The notes beneath the pieces are model-generated. The model had not been told where the DNA came from. It did not search any database and saw only the letters and a list, made by a program, of their open reading frames with translations. Below, one piece after another: positions 1-6,361 of a DNA stretch of 8,641 nt. A program made the translations under genes and the position numbers. Positions within the stretch are counted from its first letter, which is position 1; each line of letters opens with the position of its first letter. Origin of the DNA: Synechococcus sp. HW_metabat.21 (GTDB lineage Bacteria; Cyanobacteriota; Cyanobacteriia; PCC-6307; Cyanobiaceae); assembly GCA_018623875.1 (NCBI GenBank), contig JAAZUZ010000066.1, positions 1-8,641 of the forward strand, in the 5' to 3' direction.

Positions 1-529
1 CAACACGATTGGCCCCACCCTGGGCGATCAACTGCTCAAGGGGAGCTTGATCTCACTGTTGGTGAGCTTTGCGGCGATCGCGGCCTACATCAGCTTCCGC
101 TACGACGGAGTCTTCGCCGGCTTGGCCCTGCTTTGCCTGGCCCATGACATCGTCATTACCTGTGGCGTCTGTGCTTGGTTGGGAGTGATCGGCGGCATCG
201 AGGTCAATTCCCTCTTTGCGGTGGCTTTGATCACCGTGGCTGGATATTCCGTCAACGACACGGTGGTGGTCTTTGACCGCATCCGTGAGCAGAAACGCGC
301 CTTGCAGGGGCTTAGCCTTCAGGACCAGGTTGACGTGGCGGTGGATGCCACCTTGACCCGCTCGCTCTACACCTCCTTCACCACCCTGTTGCCGTTGGTG
401 TCCCTTCTGCTCTTCGGCGGAAGCAGCCTCTTTTGGTTCGCTGTCGCTCTGACCATCGGCATCGGTGTTGGCAGTTGGTCGAGCATTGGCATTGCTCCGA
501 CCTTGCTTCCGGTTCTCTCGCGTCGATGA
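1..529 (+). CDS. secF: Protein translocase subunit SecF, C-terminal part (5' end outside window)
   Basis: SecF works with SecD in the membrane as the proton-driven partner of SecYEG that helps pull exported proteins across; in cyanobacteria this serves the plasma and thylakoid membranes. The reading frame is open from base 2 and continues upstream of the window, so about 175 residues are visible. They are strongly hydrophobic, with about five membrane segments. The signature motifs of the SecD/SecF RND-type fold are present: AHD in the second visible helix, and GYSVNDTVVVFDRIRE, where the polar Asn-Asp pair sits next to the conserved cytoplasmic FDRIRE turn. The TTG at 47 is internal, since the family continues upstream of it. 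secD is expected just before the window. The stop overlaps the start of the next small gene (ATGA), which points to translational coupling. Identification is firm; only the true start cannot be seen. Confidence 0.96.
   Translation, partial: NTIGPTLGDQLLKGSLISLLVSFAAIAAYISFRYDGVFAGLALLCLAHDIVITCGVCAWLGVIGGIEVNSLFAVALITVAGYSVNDTVVVFDRIREQKRALQGLSLQDQVDVAVDATLTRSLYTSFTTLLPLVSLLLFGGSSLFWFAVALTIGIGVGSWSSIGIAPTLLPVLSRR
74..81. repeat. HIP1 octamer
   Basis: GCGATCGC, the highly iterated palindrome of many cyanobacterial genomes, lies inside secF. Confidence 0.6.
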
Positions 530-723
530 CGCGCCGCGTCCCTTTGGTGCCGCTGCTGCTCGCAGGGTTGGCCCTCTGGGATCTGCGCTCGGAGCTTCAG
601 CTCCTGGCTGAGCATTTCACATGGATCAGCCTGCTCACGATTCCCCGCTATCACCTACTCGCGGTCAGTGTGCTGCTGTTGACGCCAACCCTCATTCGTC
701 AAACTAGAGCCCAGCGGCGATAA
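526..723 (+). CDS. Small two-helix membrane protein downstream of secF
   Basis: This 65-residue hydrophobic protein starts at the ATG that overlaps the secF stop codon (ATGA, 526-529), so it is probably translated by reinitiation after SecF. It has a basic start (MTRR), a hydrophobic stretch at about residues 5-18, a polar middle (DLRSELQLLAEH), a second hydrophobic stretch at about 44-57, and a basic tail (RQTRAQRR). That gives two likely membrane helices with both ends predicted on the positive (cytoplasmic) side. I recognise no family. Its coupling to secF suggests a role at or near the Sec machinery, but that is inference from position only. Its last 20 bases overlap the 3' end of the convergent glutaredoxin-fusion gene. 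Confidence 0.72.
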   Translation: MTRRVPLVPLLLAGLALWDLRSELQLLAEHFTWISLLTIPRYHLLAVSVLLLTPTLIRQTRAQRR

Positions 724-1423
724 CAAATCCCATGATGCTGAGCATCGCGTATTCGCTGAAGCTCACAATCCCTAGGGGTGTTTTGGTGTTTCCGCCGACA
801 CAGGCACAATTGAGAGCCAGTTTGTCGATATAGACGGCCTTGAGGACGGAGATCATTCCTGGGATCCCAACGATGAGCGCGACCCAGCCCGAGAGAGGGA
901 CCGGCGGGTTCGTCAAGAAACCCAGGCCTACCAGTAACTCCACGCCTGGATAAACCTTCGCCCAATCGCGCCAACGCTGGGTGATGAGGTCGTACTTACT
1001 AAAGCTCTCAGCAAAGCTGCTGATGTCCATCAGTTTCAAAATGGCCAGCACGCAAATCGATAAGCCCATGAAGTGTCGAAGGATCGAGCCATCGAGCACC
1101 AAGGCCATCAGCAATGTGCTGCCAAAGACAGCGAGCACTGGGGTGTAGGAGTACTCAACGGACTCAGCCTTCTCGCCAAGACGCTTGGCTAAATCGCCGT
1201 AGCCACCAATGCGTTCATCACGGGTAAAGATTTGCGGGGTTGTTGTCACCCGGTGAGCCTGTTTGAACGCTTCAACCGCCGCCGATGTTGTCAGGAGATG
1301 ATCTTCGAAAGGAATGCCTTGGGCTTGCAGCAAGTCACGCGCTTTGATGCCCCAGGGACAGTCGTGCTCTGGGGTTGACATGCGGTACAACCGCACGCCT
1401 TCAAGCTTCTGGTGGCGATCCAT
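704..1423 (-). CDS. Glutaredoxin domain fused to MauE/DoxX-like membrane domain
   Basis: This 239-residue protein has two parts. Residues about 9-85 form a glutaredoxin-like thioredoxin fold: beta strand VRLYRM, active site CPWG (Cys22, monothiol because the usual second Cys is Gly25), cis-proline motif TTPQIF (Pro63), and the GGYGD glutathione-site motif (73-77). Residues about 94-238 hold four or five membrane helices like the MauE/DoxX family, with a CACVGG motif (Cys206, Cys208) before the last helix. MauE proteins are linked to disulfide formation in methylamine dehydrogenase, but no such genes are visible here, so a general membrane thiol-redox role is more likely. The start at 1423 keeps the first beta strand intact; a later ATG at 1381 would cut it off. 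A weak promoter-like pair lies upstream on the minus strand (TTGCCT at 1475-1470, TAGCTT at 1452-1447, 17-base spacing). The 3' end overlaps the convergent small gene by 20 bases. Confidence 0.85.
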   Translation of the reverse strand: MDRHQKLEGVRLYRMSTPEHDCPWGIKARDLLQAQGIPFEDHLLTTSAAVEAFKQAHRVTTTPQIFTRDERIGGYGDLAKRLGEKAESVEYSYTPVLAVFGSTLLMALVLDGSILRHFMGLSICVLAILKLMDISSFAESFSKYDLITQRWRDWAKVYPGVELLVGLGFLTNPPVPLSGWVALIVGIPGMISVLKAVYIDKLALNCACVGGNTKTPLGIVSFSEYAMLSIMGFVIAAGL

Positions 1424-1528
1424 GGGTGCCCAGCCTCACTACATGGAAGCTAGAAATCGCTTTTGTGGCAGGCAACCCTCAGCGCTCGGTATCAAAGACG
1501 CCGTTGCCGGAATGGAAGCGCAAGCACG

Positions 1529-2530
1529 TCAAGACCAGCGATCCATCACCTGCTCCACCAACACCCGTTGGGAGAAAACTTGGAGCACGACCACCAGGGG
1601 CAGTGCCAGCAGCACACCAGGCAAACCCAGGAGTGCGCCGAGGCTGAGCTGGGCCATCAAGGCCACGGTGGGCAGGAGGTTGACCGTTCTGCTCAGCAAC
1701 AGCGGGGTCAGCAGAAAGGCTTCGCCGTTTTGCAGCACCAAACGCAGCACGATTACCTGAACCGCCAGCGTCGGTGAGATCAAGAGCGAGACCCCCACAG
1801 GTAAGAGGCTGGCCAGGGTGGGGCCAATGGTGGGGACAAAGGTGAGCAGACCGCAGATCAGGCCGCTCAACAGCGCCAAGGGCACCTTGAGGGCCGCCAG
1901 CCCCGCCCAGGTCAACAGGAAGACGACCGAGGCGGAGAGGGTCATCCCGGCTAGCCAGCCGCCTAAGGCCTGGCGGCTTTCCGTGAGCAGGTTTTGCACC
2001 AAGGTGCGGCTGTGGGCGGGCGTTAGCGCCAGGGCCAAGCGCTGGTGACTGCGGGGATCGAGCACCAAGAGGATCGCGAGCAACCCCATCAACAGCAGCA
2101 GGACGGTGCCACTGGCGGCGCCGCCGGCAAACCCCAACAGTTGGGCGCCAATGGGCTGCAGTTTTTCGATGGTGATCAGCTCAGAGAGTTGGCTGCCGAG
2201 TCCATCAAGCACGCTGACTCCGCCGAGCAGTTCGGCCAGCCGCGCAATCAAGGCCGGCACCAACTGGGTCAGCTGGTTGAGCTGCTCGAGCAGCTCCGGC
2301 AGCAGCAGTTCGGCGAGCTGCCAGCTCAGTAGGCCGAGGACCACCAGCACCGCCAGCAGGGCCTGCGGCCGGCTCAGGCGAACCATGCGGCGCAGCCAGC
2401 TCACCGGCACATCGAGGGCGACGGCGAGCACCACCGCGCCAAAGAGCACCATCAGCACCCAGCGCAGTTCCCAGGCCAGGAGCCCCAGGACCACCAGGGA
2501 CAGCAGCAGCAGCAAACTGCGGGGTGTCAT
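1529..2530 (-). CDS. AI-2E family transporter (UPF0118/PerM-like), second of a tandem pair
   Basis: A 333-residue integral membrane protein of the AI-2E exporter superfamily (formerly UPF0118). The family layout is visible: two N-terminal helices (residues about 4-40), one near 57-73, a soluble Leu/Glu-rich helical segment (about 75-130), then a cluster of C-terminal helices. The family motif is FVPTIGPTLASLLP at 231-244, followed by the re-entrant or helical end LLGLPGVLLALPL. Known members export AI-2 or act as sodium/proton antiporters, but most are uncharacterised, so no substrate can be given. The start ATG overlaps the stop of the paralogue just upstream (2527-2530), so the two are translationally coupled. 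The protein is unusually rich in leucine. The pair could form a hetero-oligomer, which is inference. Confidence 0.9.
   Translation of the reverse strand: MTPRSLLLLLSLVVLGLLAWELRWVLMVLFGAVVLAVALDVPVSWLRRMVRLSRPQALLAVLVVLGLLSWQLAELLLPELLEQLNQLTQLVPALIARLAELLGGVSVLDGLGSQLSELITIEKLQPIGAQLLGFAGGAASGTVLLLLMGLLAILLVLDPRSHQRLALALTPAHSRTLVQNLLTESRQALGGWLAGMTLSASVVFLLTWAGLAALKVPLALLSGLICGLLTFVPTIGPTLASLLPVGVSLLISPTLAVQVIVLRLVLQNGEAFLLTPLLLSRTVNLLPTVALMAQLSLGALLGLPGVLLALPLVVVLQVFSQRVLVEQVMDRWS
2279..2296. repeat. Perfect 18-base palindrome inside a permease gene
   Basis: GAGCTGCTCGAGCAGCTC is its own reverse complement. It codes for part of the Leu/Glu-rich helix of the second AI-2E-family permease. 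It may result simply from repeated Leu/Glu/Gln codons, but an mRNA hairpin here could slow translation. Confidence 0.4.
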
Positions 2531-3585
2531 GGCCGCTCCCCCTTCGCCAACTCCCAGCCGTTCAGGACGTCCTGGATCAACACCTCCCGAACGATGACCT
2601 GGAGGCAGACCGCCAGCGGCAGGGCGAGCAGCAGGCCAAGCGGTCCAAAGATGACCGTGAACAGAAACTGGGCGATCAAGGTCAGCCCTGGCAACAACTT
2701 CACCTGGTGGTGCATCACCGATGGGGTGATCAGGTAGCTCTCGATGTGCTGGATCACCACATAGAGCAGCAAGACCAACAGGGCCTTCACCGGCGAATCC
2801 AGCAGGGCGACCGACATCGGAAAGACCGTGCTCAAGGTGGGGCCGATGTTGGGGATGACGTTCAACAACCCGGCCAGGAGGGCGTTGGCAGCCACCAACT
2901 TCACCCCAAGTAGGGACAGCCCGATCGCTGCCAACACACCAACGCCGAGCGAGCTGATCAGCACCCCTGCCATCCAGCTGCTCAAGGCCTCTCCGCAGAG
3001 GGAGAGCACGTCACGAAAGCGACGCCGGTAAAACGACGGCACCAGGAGGATCGCGATCTCCCGGTAGGCCTTGGGTTGGATCGCCACCATCAAGCTGACG
3101 GCGACGACAAACAACAACTCCAGCAAGCCACTGCCGAGGTTCCCGGCGACGCCGAGCAGTCTCTGCAGGCCGCCCGTGGGATCCAGGCTGGTGCTGCCTT
3201 GGTTTTGCCAGCTCTGCTGCAACCACTGCAGCGCTTCACGGCCATAGAGCATTTGGCTGCTCCGCTCAAGGGTCTCGCGGAGCAGTTGCATGGCCACCTG
3301 CAGGGCGGCAGGCAGTTGCCTGAGCAGCTCTTGGAATTCGGCGACGAAGGGTGGAATGACCACCGCCGTCGTCAGCACTGCAAGCAGAACTAATCCCCCA
3401 AGGCTGATGGAAAGCGCAGCGGGGCGGTTACAGCGCAGTCGCTCTTGGGTGACACCCACCAGGGTGCAAATCGCCATGGCGAGCACCACGGCGGCAAAGA
3501 CCAGGATGAGGACCTCGCGCAGGGACCACAGCAGCAGCGCCGCCGCTGCTGTGGCGATCAATCCGAGCCACTGGCCGAATCTCAA
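2527..3585 (-). CDS. AI-2E family transporter (UPF0118/PerM-like), first of a tandem pair
   Basis: A 352-residue paralogue of the downstream permease. It has N-terminal helices at about 8-45 and 55-77, a soluble helical region at about 78-150 (EFQELLRQLPAAL, then a Gln/Trp-rich part), and C-terminal helices carrying NVIPNIGPTLSTVFP (242-256) and FGPLGLLLALPLAV. These are the same landmarks as in its neighbour, but the middle regions differ, so the duplication is old. The start is a TTG at 3585: reading back, the frame reaches a stop at 3610 with no ATG or GTG between, and the first residues (MRFGQWLGL) lead directly into the first helix. It lies 49 bases after psb28 on the same strand and is probably co-transcribed. 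The substrate is unknown. Confidence 0.9.
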   Translation of the reverse strand: MRFGQWLGLIATAAAALLLWSLREVLILVFAAVVLAMAICTLVGVTQERLRCNRPAALSISLGGLVLLAVLTTAVVIPPFVAEFQELLRQLPAALQVAMQLLRETLERSSQMLYGREALQWLQQSWQNQGSTSLDPTGGLQRLLGVAGNLGSGLLELLFVVAVSLMVAIQPKAYREIAILLVPSFYRRRFRDVLSLCGEALSSWMAGVLISSLGVGVLAAIGLSLLGVKLVAANALLAGLLNVIPNIGPTLSTVFPMSVALLDSPVKALLVLLLYVVIQHIESYLITPSVMHHQVKLLPGLTLIAQFLFTVIFGPLGLLLALPLAVCLQVIVREVLIQDVLNGWELAKGERP

Positions 3586-3611
3586 AGGGGGAGGCCGACT
3601 CGTGTTGTTTT

Positions 3612-3629
3612 AGCGCCGATTCCGGCACT
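3612..3629 (-). other. Intercistronic hairpin between psb28 and the permease pair
   Basis: Read on the minus strand, AGTGCCG-GAAT-CGGCGCT forms a 7-bp stem (one G-T wobble) with a 4-base loop, placed 5 bases after the psb28 stop region. It is followed by AAAAC rather than a run of T, so it is not a standard intrinsic terminator. It could protect the 3' end of psb28 mRNA or lower expression of the permeases. That is inferred from structure alone. Confidence 0.35.
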
Positions 3630-3634
3630 TGAAT

Positions 3635-4003
3635 TCAGTTGGCGTCCCCTTCGCCAGCGTCCTCATTCTTCTTCTGGGCAAAGCCCAGGTCATTGGCCTG
3701 GGCGTAGCGCTCCGCAAAACGCATAAAGCGCTCGAAGTCCTCGGTGGTTTTCCAGGTGTAGGTGGCCTCCAAGCCAGCCGGCTTGCCGTTCACGAACTTG
3801 GCATTCACATCGCGGGTGACCATCTGGCCCTCCTCATCGACCATGTACATGCCGCCGATGTCGGCCATGCTCTCGGGGGAGAGGGCCTGGGGCTGATCAA
3901 AGATGAAGATCGCCTGGCCGGTGCGGCCATCGCGCGAACGAGTCATCCGGATGTCGGGCACGACCGGCTCATCCACACCGGGGAAAAACTGGATCGCGGC
4001 CAT
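3635..4003 (-). CDS. psb28: Photosystem II assembly protein Psb28
   Basis: Psb28 is a small soluble protein that binds the cytoplasmic face of PSII assembly intermediates (RC47 and related complexes) near CP47, and is absent from mature PSII. The 122 residues match the family throughout: N-terminal IQFFPGVDEPVVPDIRMTRSRDG, central GMYMVDEEGQMVTRDVNAKFVNGKPAGLEATY, and the C-terminal helix FERFMRFAERYA followed by LGF. The family usually ends shortly after this point. Here there is an extra acidic and polar tail (KKNEDAGEGDAN) that makes the protein about ten residues longer. The gene begins 24 bases after mnmH on the same strand and has no clear Shine-Dalgarno sequence, so it is likely to be transcribed from the mnmH promoter or one inside mnmH. 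Identification is firm. Confidence 0.96.
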   Translation of the reverse strand: MAAIQFFPGVDEPVVPDIRMTRSRDGRTGQAIFIFDQPQALSPESMADIGGMYMVDEEGQMVTRDVNAKFVNGKPAGLEATYTWKTTEDFERFMRFAERYAQANDLGFAQKKNEDAGEGDAN

Positions 4004-4027
4004 CGCCCGTCGTCGTAAAGGCTGATC

Positions 4028-5089
4028 CTAGTGATGCTGCTTGGCGGATCTGGCGGCGAGACCGCTCCCGATCAGCTGGTCTGCGGCCGCCGCCGCCGAT
4101 AGCCCCGCCAAATCCTGCCGTTCCGGTTCAGTTCTGGACTCCTCCTGTCCATGGCGCTCCAATTCATGGTCGTAGCAGCGGTCGTAGTAATCCAGCATTT
4201 GGGCGCAGGCTCCACGCCAGTCGCGAACAGCGATCGCCTCAAGGGCCGCCTTGGTGCGTTGCGGGCCGAGGCGCCGTGCGATGCGTTGGGTGGCTTCAGC
4301 TAGGGCATCGGGGTCCTGGACGCCGTAAACCTGCACCAGTTGGTCGAGACGCTCCTCCACGGTGCGTGTGATCTCCAGCAGTGGTGCCGCTTGCATCTGC
4401 CGCCAGAGTCCGTCTGGGATCCGGCAGCGCCCCACTTGGATACTTTCCGCTTCAAGCCAGATCTGCGGTGCCGCGCGCTGCTGGTCCAGCACCGCCGCGA
4501 TCCGATTCTCAAAGGCCTCCGTGCTCGGTTGGGCGGGTAGCCCCAGGCCGCCGAAGCTGCTGCCGCGGTGATGGGCCAGTCCCTCCAGATCGACGACGGC
4601 CACCCCCCGTTCTGCAAGTTCCAACAACAGATCTGTTTTTCCCGTTCCCGTGCGCCCGCCCAGCAGATGGATCGGCCAGGGCTGCTCCATCAGCTCCAGA
4701 ACCCAGCGCCGATAACGCTTGTAGCCCCCCTCCAAGACAACGGTCTGAAGATCCAGGGTCTCGGCGAGCCAGGCCATGCTTCCCGAGCGCATGCCCCCAC
4801 GCCAACAGTGGATCCTCAGGGGTTGTCCTGGGCACTGGCTGCTCCACTCCTGAAGGGTCTCGCCAAGGCGCGCCAATTTCGGCCCCACCAGGGAAAGCCC
4901 CAGCTGAACCGCCGCGGTCCGACCCACCTGCTTGTAGGTCGTGCCGACTTCAGCGCGCTCATCGTCGCTGAAGAGCGGCAGGTTCTTGGCGCCCGGGATG
5001 TGCCCCTTTTCAAATTCGGCGGGAGCACGGACGTCCACGACGGGGCCTTCGCCTTGAAGGAAAGCCTCGATGGATTGCCGGTCAGCCAT
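4028..5089 (-). CDS. mnmH: tRNA 2-selenouridine synthase (SelU/YbbB)
   Basis: The enzyme replaces sulfur by selenium in 2-thiouridine at the tRNA wobble position 34 (Lys, Glu and Gln tRNAs) through a geranylated intermediate, using selenophosphate from SelD. The 353 residues show the two expected domains. Residues 1 to about 130 are a rhodanese domain with VVDVRAPAEFEKGHIPGA near the start and the active-site loop HCWRGGMRS (Cys95, matching the catalytic Cys97 of the E. coli enzyme). Next comes a P-loop domain with Walker A GGRTGTGKT (144-152) and the family motif HRGSSFGG (174-181). Length is close to the E. coli protein (about 364). The last 40 residues are a variable Glu/Arg- and Ala-rich tail. 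The start has a good Shine-Dalgarno sequence (AAGGA, 8 bases before the ATG). It is the first gene of the probable mnmH-psb28-permease operon and is divergent from gun4. No selD is in the window. Confidence 0.94.
   Translation of the reverse strand: MADRQSIEAFLQGEGPVVDVRAPAEFEKGHIPGAKNLPLFSDDERAEVGTTYKQVGRTAAVQLGLSLVGPKLARLGETLQEWSSQCPGQPLRIHCWRGGMRSGSMAWLAETLDLQTVVLEGGYKRYRRWVLELMEQPWPIHLLGGRTGTGKTDLLLELAERGVAVVDLEGLAHHRGSSFGGLGLPAQPSTEAFENRIAAVLDQQRAAPQIWLEAESIQVGRCRIPDGLWRQMQAAPLLEITRTVEERLDQLVQVYGVQDPDALAEATQRIARRLGPQRTKAALEAIAVRDWRGACAQMLDYYDRCYDHELERHGQEESRTEPERQDLAGLSAAAAADQLIGSGLAARSAKQHH
4230..4237. repeat. HIP1 octamer
   Basis: Second copy of GCGATCGC, inside mnmH. With an assumed GC content near 62%, fewer than one copy would be expected by chance in this length, so two is a mild excess. 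Confidence 0.6.
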
Positions 5090-5097
5090 GACGTTGA

Positions 5098-5102
5098 TCC
5101 TT
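5098..5102 (-). promoter_or_regulatory. Shine-Dalgarno sequence of mnmH
   Basis: AAGGA on the minus strand ends 8 bases before the ATG at 5089. It supports that start, and is notable because most genes in the window have no recognisable ribosome binding site. Confidence 0.6.
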
Positions 5103-5136
5103 GTGGAGCCCTTAGCCGCTAGTCGACTGCAATGCC

Positions 5137-5145
5137 TGACATAGT
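5137..5145 (+). promoter_or_regulatory. Candidate extended -10 promoter for gun4
   Basis: TGACATAGT matches the extended -10 form TG-N-TATAAT (hexamer CATAGT, 4 of 6). It lies about 40 bases before the gun4 ATG, in the 97-base gap between the divergent mnmH and gun4 genes. No good -35 element is seen at the usual distance, so this is only a candidate. Confidence 0.3.
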
Positions 5146-5146
5146 G

Positions 5147-5176
5147 GGCCAGCGCTGTCAGGCCAGCGTCAGGTCA
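5147..5176 (+). repeat. Short imperfect tandem repeat before gun4
   Basis: GGCCAGCG occurs twice 14 bases apart (5147-5154 and 5161-5168). The first copy is followed by CTGTCA and the second by TCAGGTCA, giving an imperfect 14-16 base tandem unit. It falls in the probable gun4 leader between the candidate -10 and the start codon. It could be a regulator site or a small slippage product; nothing decides between them. Confidence 0.45.
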
Positions 5177-5186
5177 GCCCTTTTCC

Positions 5187-5909
5187 ATGCTTTCTGGTCC
5201 ACCCGTCACCACCACGCTCAGCGCTGACCAGTTGATTGAGCGTTTCATTAGCAGCGCTCCGCGTCAGCGCCGCACCCTGCTGCAGCAGGTGCTCAAGCGC
5301 AGCAATGAATGTCGGCCTTTGATTGCCGATCAAATCGACCGCTGGGATGCCACGGGAGATGACTGGGCCTGCGGCACCCTGATTCAGCTGCTCGTCGGCG
5401 AAGAGGACGCGCTCGCCGAGGCTTTTTGGGCGCGCTACCCCGAGGGTTGGCTGGCTGTCACGAGCGGTCAAGGGCTGGATTACACCGCTCTGCAACAGGC
5501 TTTGATTCGCCAGGATTTCGAGGAGGCAGATCGTCTGACCAGCGAGCATCTGCGTCAGTTGGCCGGGCCTGCCGCCGAGAAGCGCGGCTACGTCTATTAC
5601 TCCGAAGTTCCCCCCATGGCTTCGGTCGATCTCCAAACACTCGATCGCCTCTGGGTGTCCTTCTCCCAGGGCCGATTTGGTTTTTCCGTTCAATTGCGCT
5701 TGCTGCGCAGTTTGGGCAACCGCTGGGAGCAGCTCTGGCCCCGGATTGGCTGGAAGGAGGCGGGCACTTGGACCCGCTACCCGAAAGCCTTCACCTGGTC
5801 ATTGGATGCTCCAGAGGGGCATATGCCACTCGTGAACCAGTTGCGCGGCGTGCGCCTGATGGATGCCCTCCTCTCCCATCCCGGGGTGCAACAACGCATG
5901 CCGTCCTGA
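5187..5909 (+). CDS. gun4: Gun4, porphyrin-binding activator of Mg-chelatase
   Basis: Gun4 binds protoporphyrin IX and Mg-protoporphyrin and stimulates the ChlH/ChlD/ChlI Mg-chelatase, the first committed step to chlorophyll. The 240 residues match the cyanobacterial form, which is near 233 residues in Synechocystis. An N-terminal all-helical region (about 10-92) is followed by the porphyrin-binding GUN4 domain (about 98-234). Motifs seen in that domain are DYTALQQALIRQDFEEADRLT, VDLQTLDRLWVSFSQGRFGFSVQ (147-169), WPRIGWK, and the end WSLDAPEGHMP. The ATG at 5187 has only a weak AGGT upstream. The gene is divergent from mnmH, and an RsbW-like ATPase follows 62 bases later on the same strand. 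In that gap an imperfect inverted repeat (5927-5934 with 5952-5959) is seen, with no terminator-like T run. The call is firm. Confidence 0.95.
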   Translation: MLSGPPVTTTLSADQLIERFISSAPRQRRTLLQQVLKRSNECRPLIADQIDRWDATGDDWACGTLIQLLVGEEDALAEAFWARYPEGWLAVTSGQGLDYTALQQALIRQDFEEADRLTSEHLRQLAGPAAEKRGYVYYSEVPPMASVDLQTLDRLWVSFSQGRFGFSVQLRLLRSLGNRWEQLWPRIGWKEAGTWTRYPKAFTWSLDAPEGHMPLVNQLRGVRLMDALLSHPGVQQRMPS

Positions 5910-5971
5910 AGCAGAGCTCTGGACGCAGGGGTAAGTTCGATTGGACCGCTGTTTCCCCTCCTTGGGGCTCC

Positions 5972-6361
5972 ATGGCGCTGCGCTGGGCTGACTTCATCAC
6001 CCCATCGACCCTGCAACTGGCTCCGCTGTTGGAGCTGTTGTTGGAGCCGATTCAAGCGGCCGAACAACTGGCCACCCTCCAGCTGGGGCTTCAGGAGGTC
6101 TTGGTGAATGCCGTTCGTCATGGCAACGGCAATGACCCGCTGAAGTGCGTCCGCGTTCGCCGAATCCTGACCCCCCAGTGGTGCATCTTTCAGGTGCAGG
6201 ACGAGGGAGCAGGTGTCCCGCTCCAGGCCCGCTCATCCGACCTTCCCGATCGCCTCGACGCCCTCAGCGGTCGCGGGTTGTTTTTGATCCACCAGTGCTT
6301 TGACGATGTGCGCTGGAGTCGCCGTGGCAACCGGGTTCAGGTGGCGTTGCGCAGGGCCTAA
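5972..6361 (+). CDS. RsbW/SpoIIAB-like ATP-binding protein (anti-sigma factor or Ser kinase type)
   Basis: A 129-residue stand-alone GHKL (HATPase_c_2) domain of the kind found in anti-sigma factor/serine kinases such as RsbW. The ATP site is complete: N box E-VLVN-AVRHG (Glu42, Asn46, His50, Gly51), G1 box DEGAG (77-81), G2 box SGRGLFLI (99-106), and the closing strand NRVQVALRR. Family members bind a sigma factor or phosphorylate an anti-anti-sigma (STAS) protein on serine. No STAS or PP2C partner gene is in the window, so the target is unknown. The frame is open far upstream through gun4, but that part is the shadow of gun4. The first usable start after gun4 is the ATG at 5972, and it gives a domain of the usual length. 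Its TAA stop overlaps the TAG stop of the convergent gene. Confidence 0.85.
   Translation: MALRWADFITPSTLQLAPLLELLLEPIQAAEQLATLQLGLQEVLVNAVRHGNGNDPLKCVRVRRILTPQWCIFQVQDEGAGVPLQARSSDLPDRLDALSGRGLFLIHQCFDDVRWSRRGNRVQVALRRA

Noticed and set aside
1818..3613. Several plus-strand frames opposite the permeases, rich in Gln, Ser and Arg
   Set aside because: These are antisense readings of Leu/Ala-rich membrane helices (CAG/CTG codons), not genes or amino-acid repeat proteins.
4381..5122. Long plus-strand frames opposite mnmH (196 and 184 residues)
   Set aside because: Pro/Ala/Ser/Arg-rich shadow translations of a GC-rich gene; mnmH is certain on the other strand.
5426..5971. N-terminal extension of the ATPase gene (total 311 residues)
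   Set aside because: It overlaps gun4 in another frame. The 129-residue version from 5972 already holds the complete ATPase domain.
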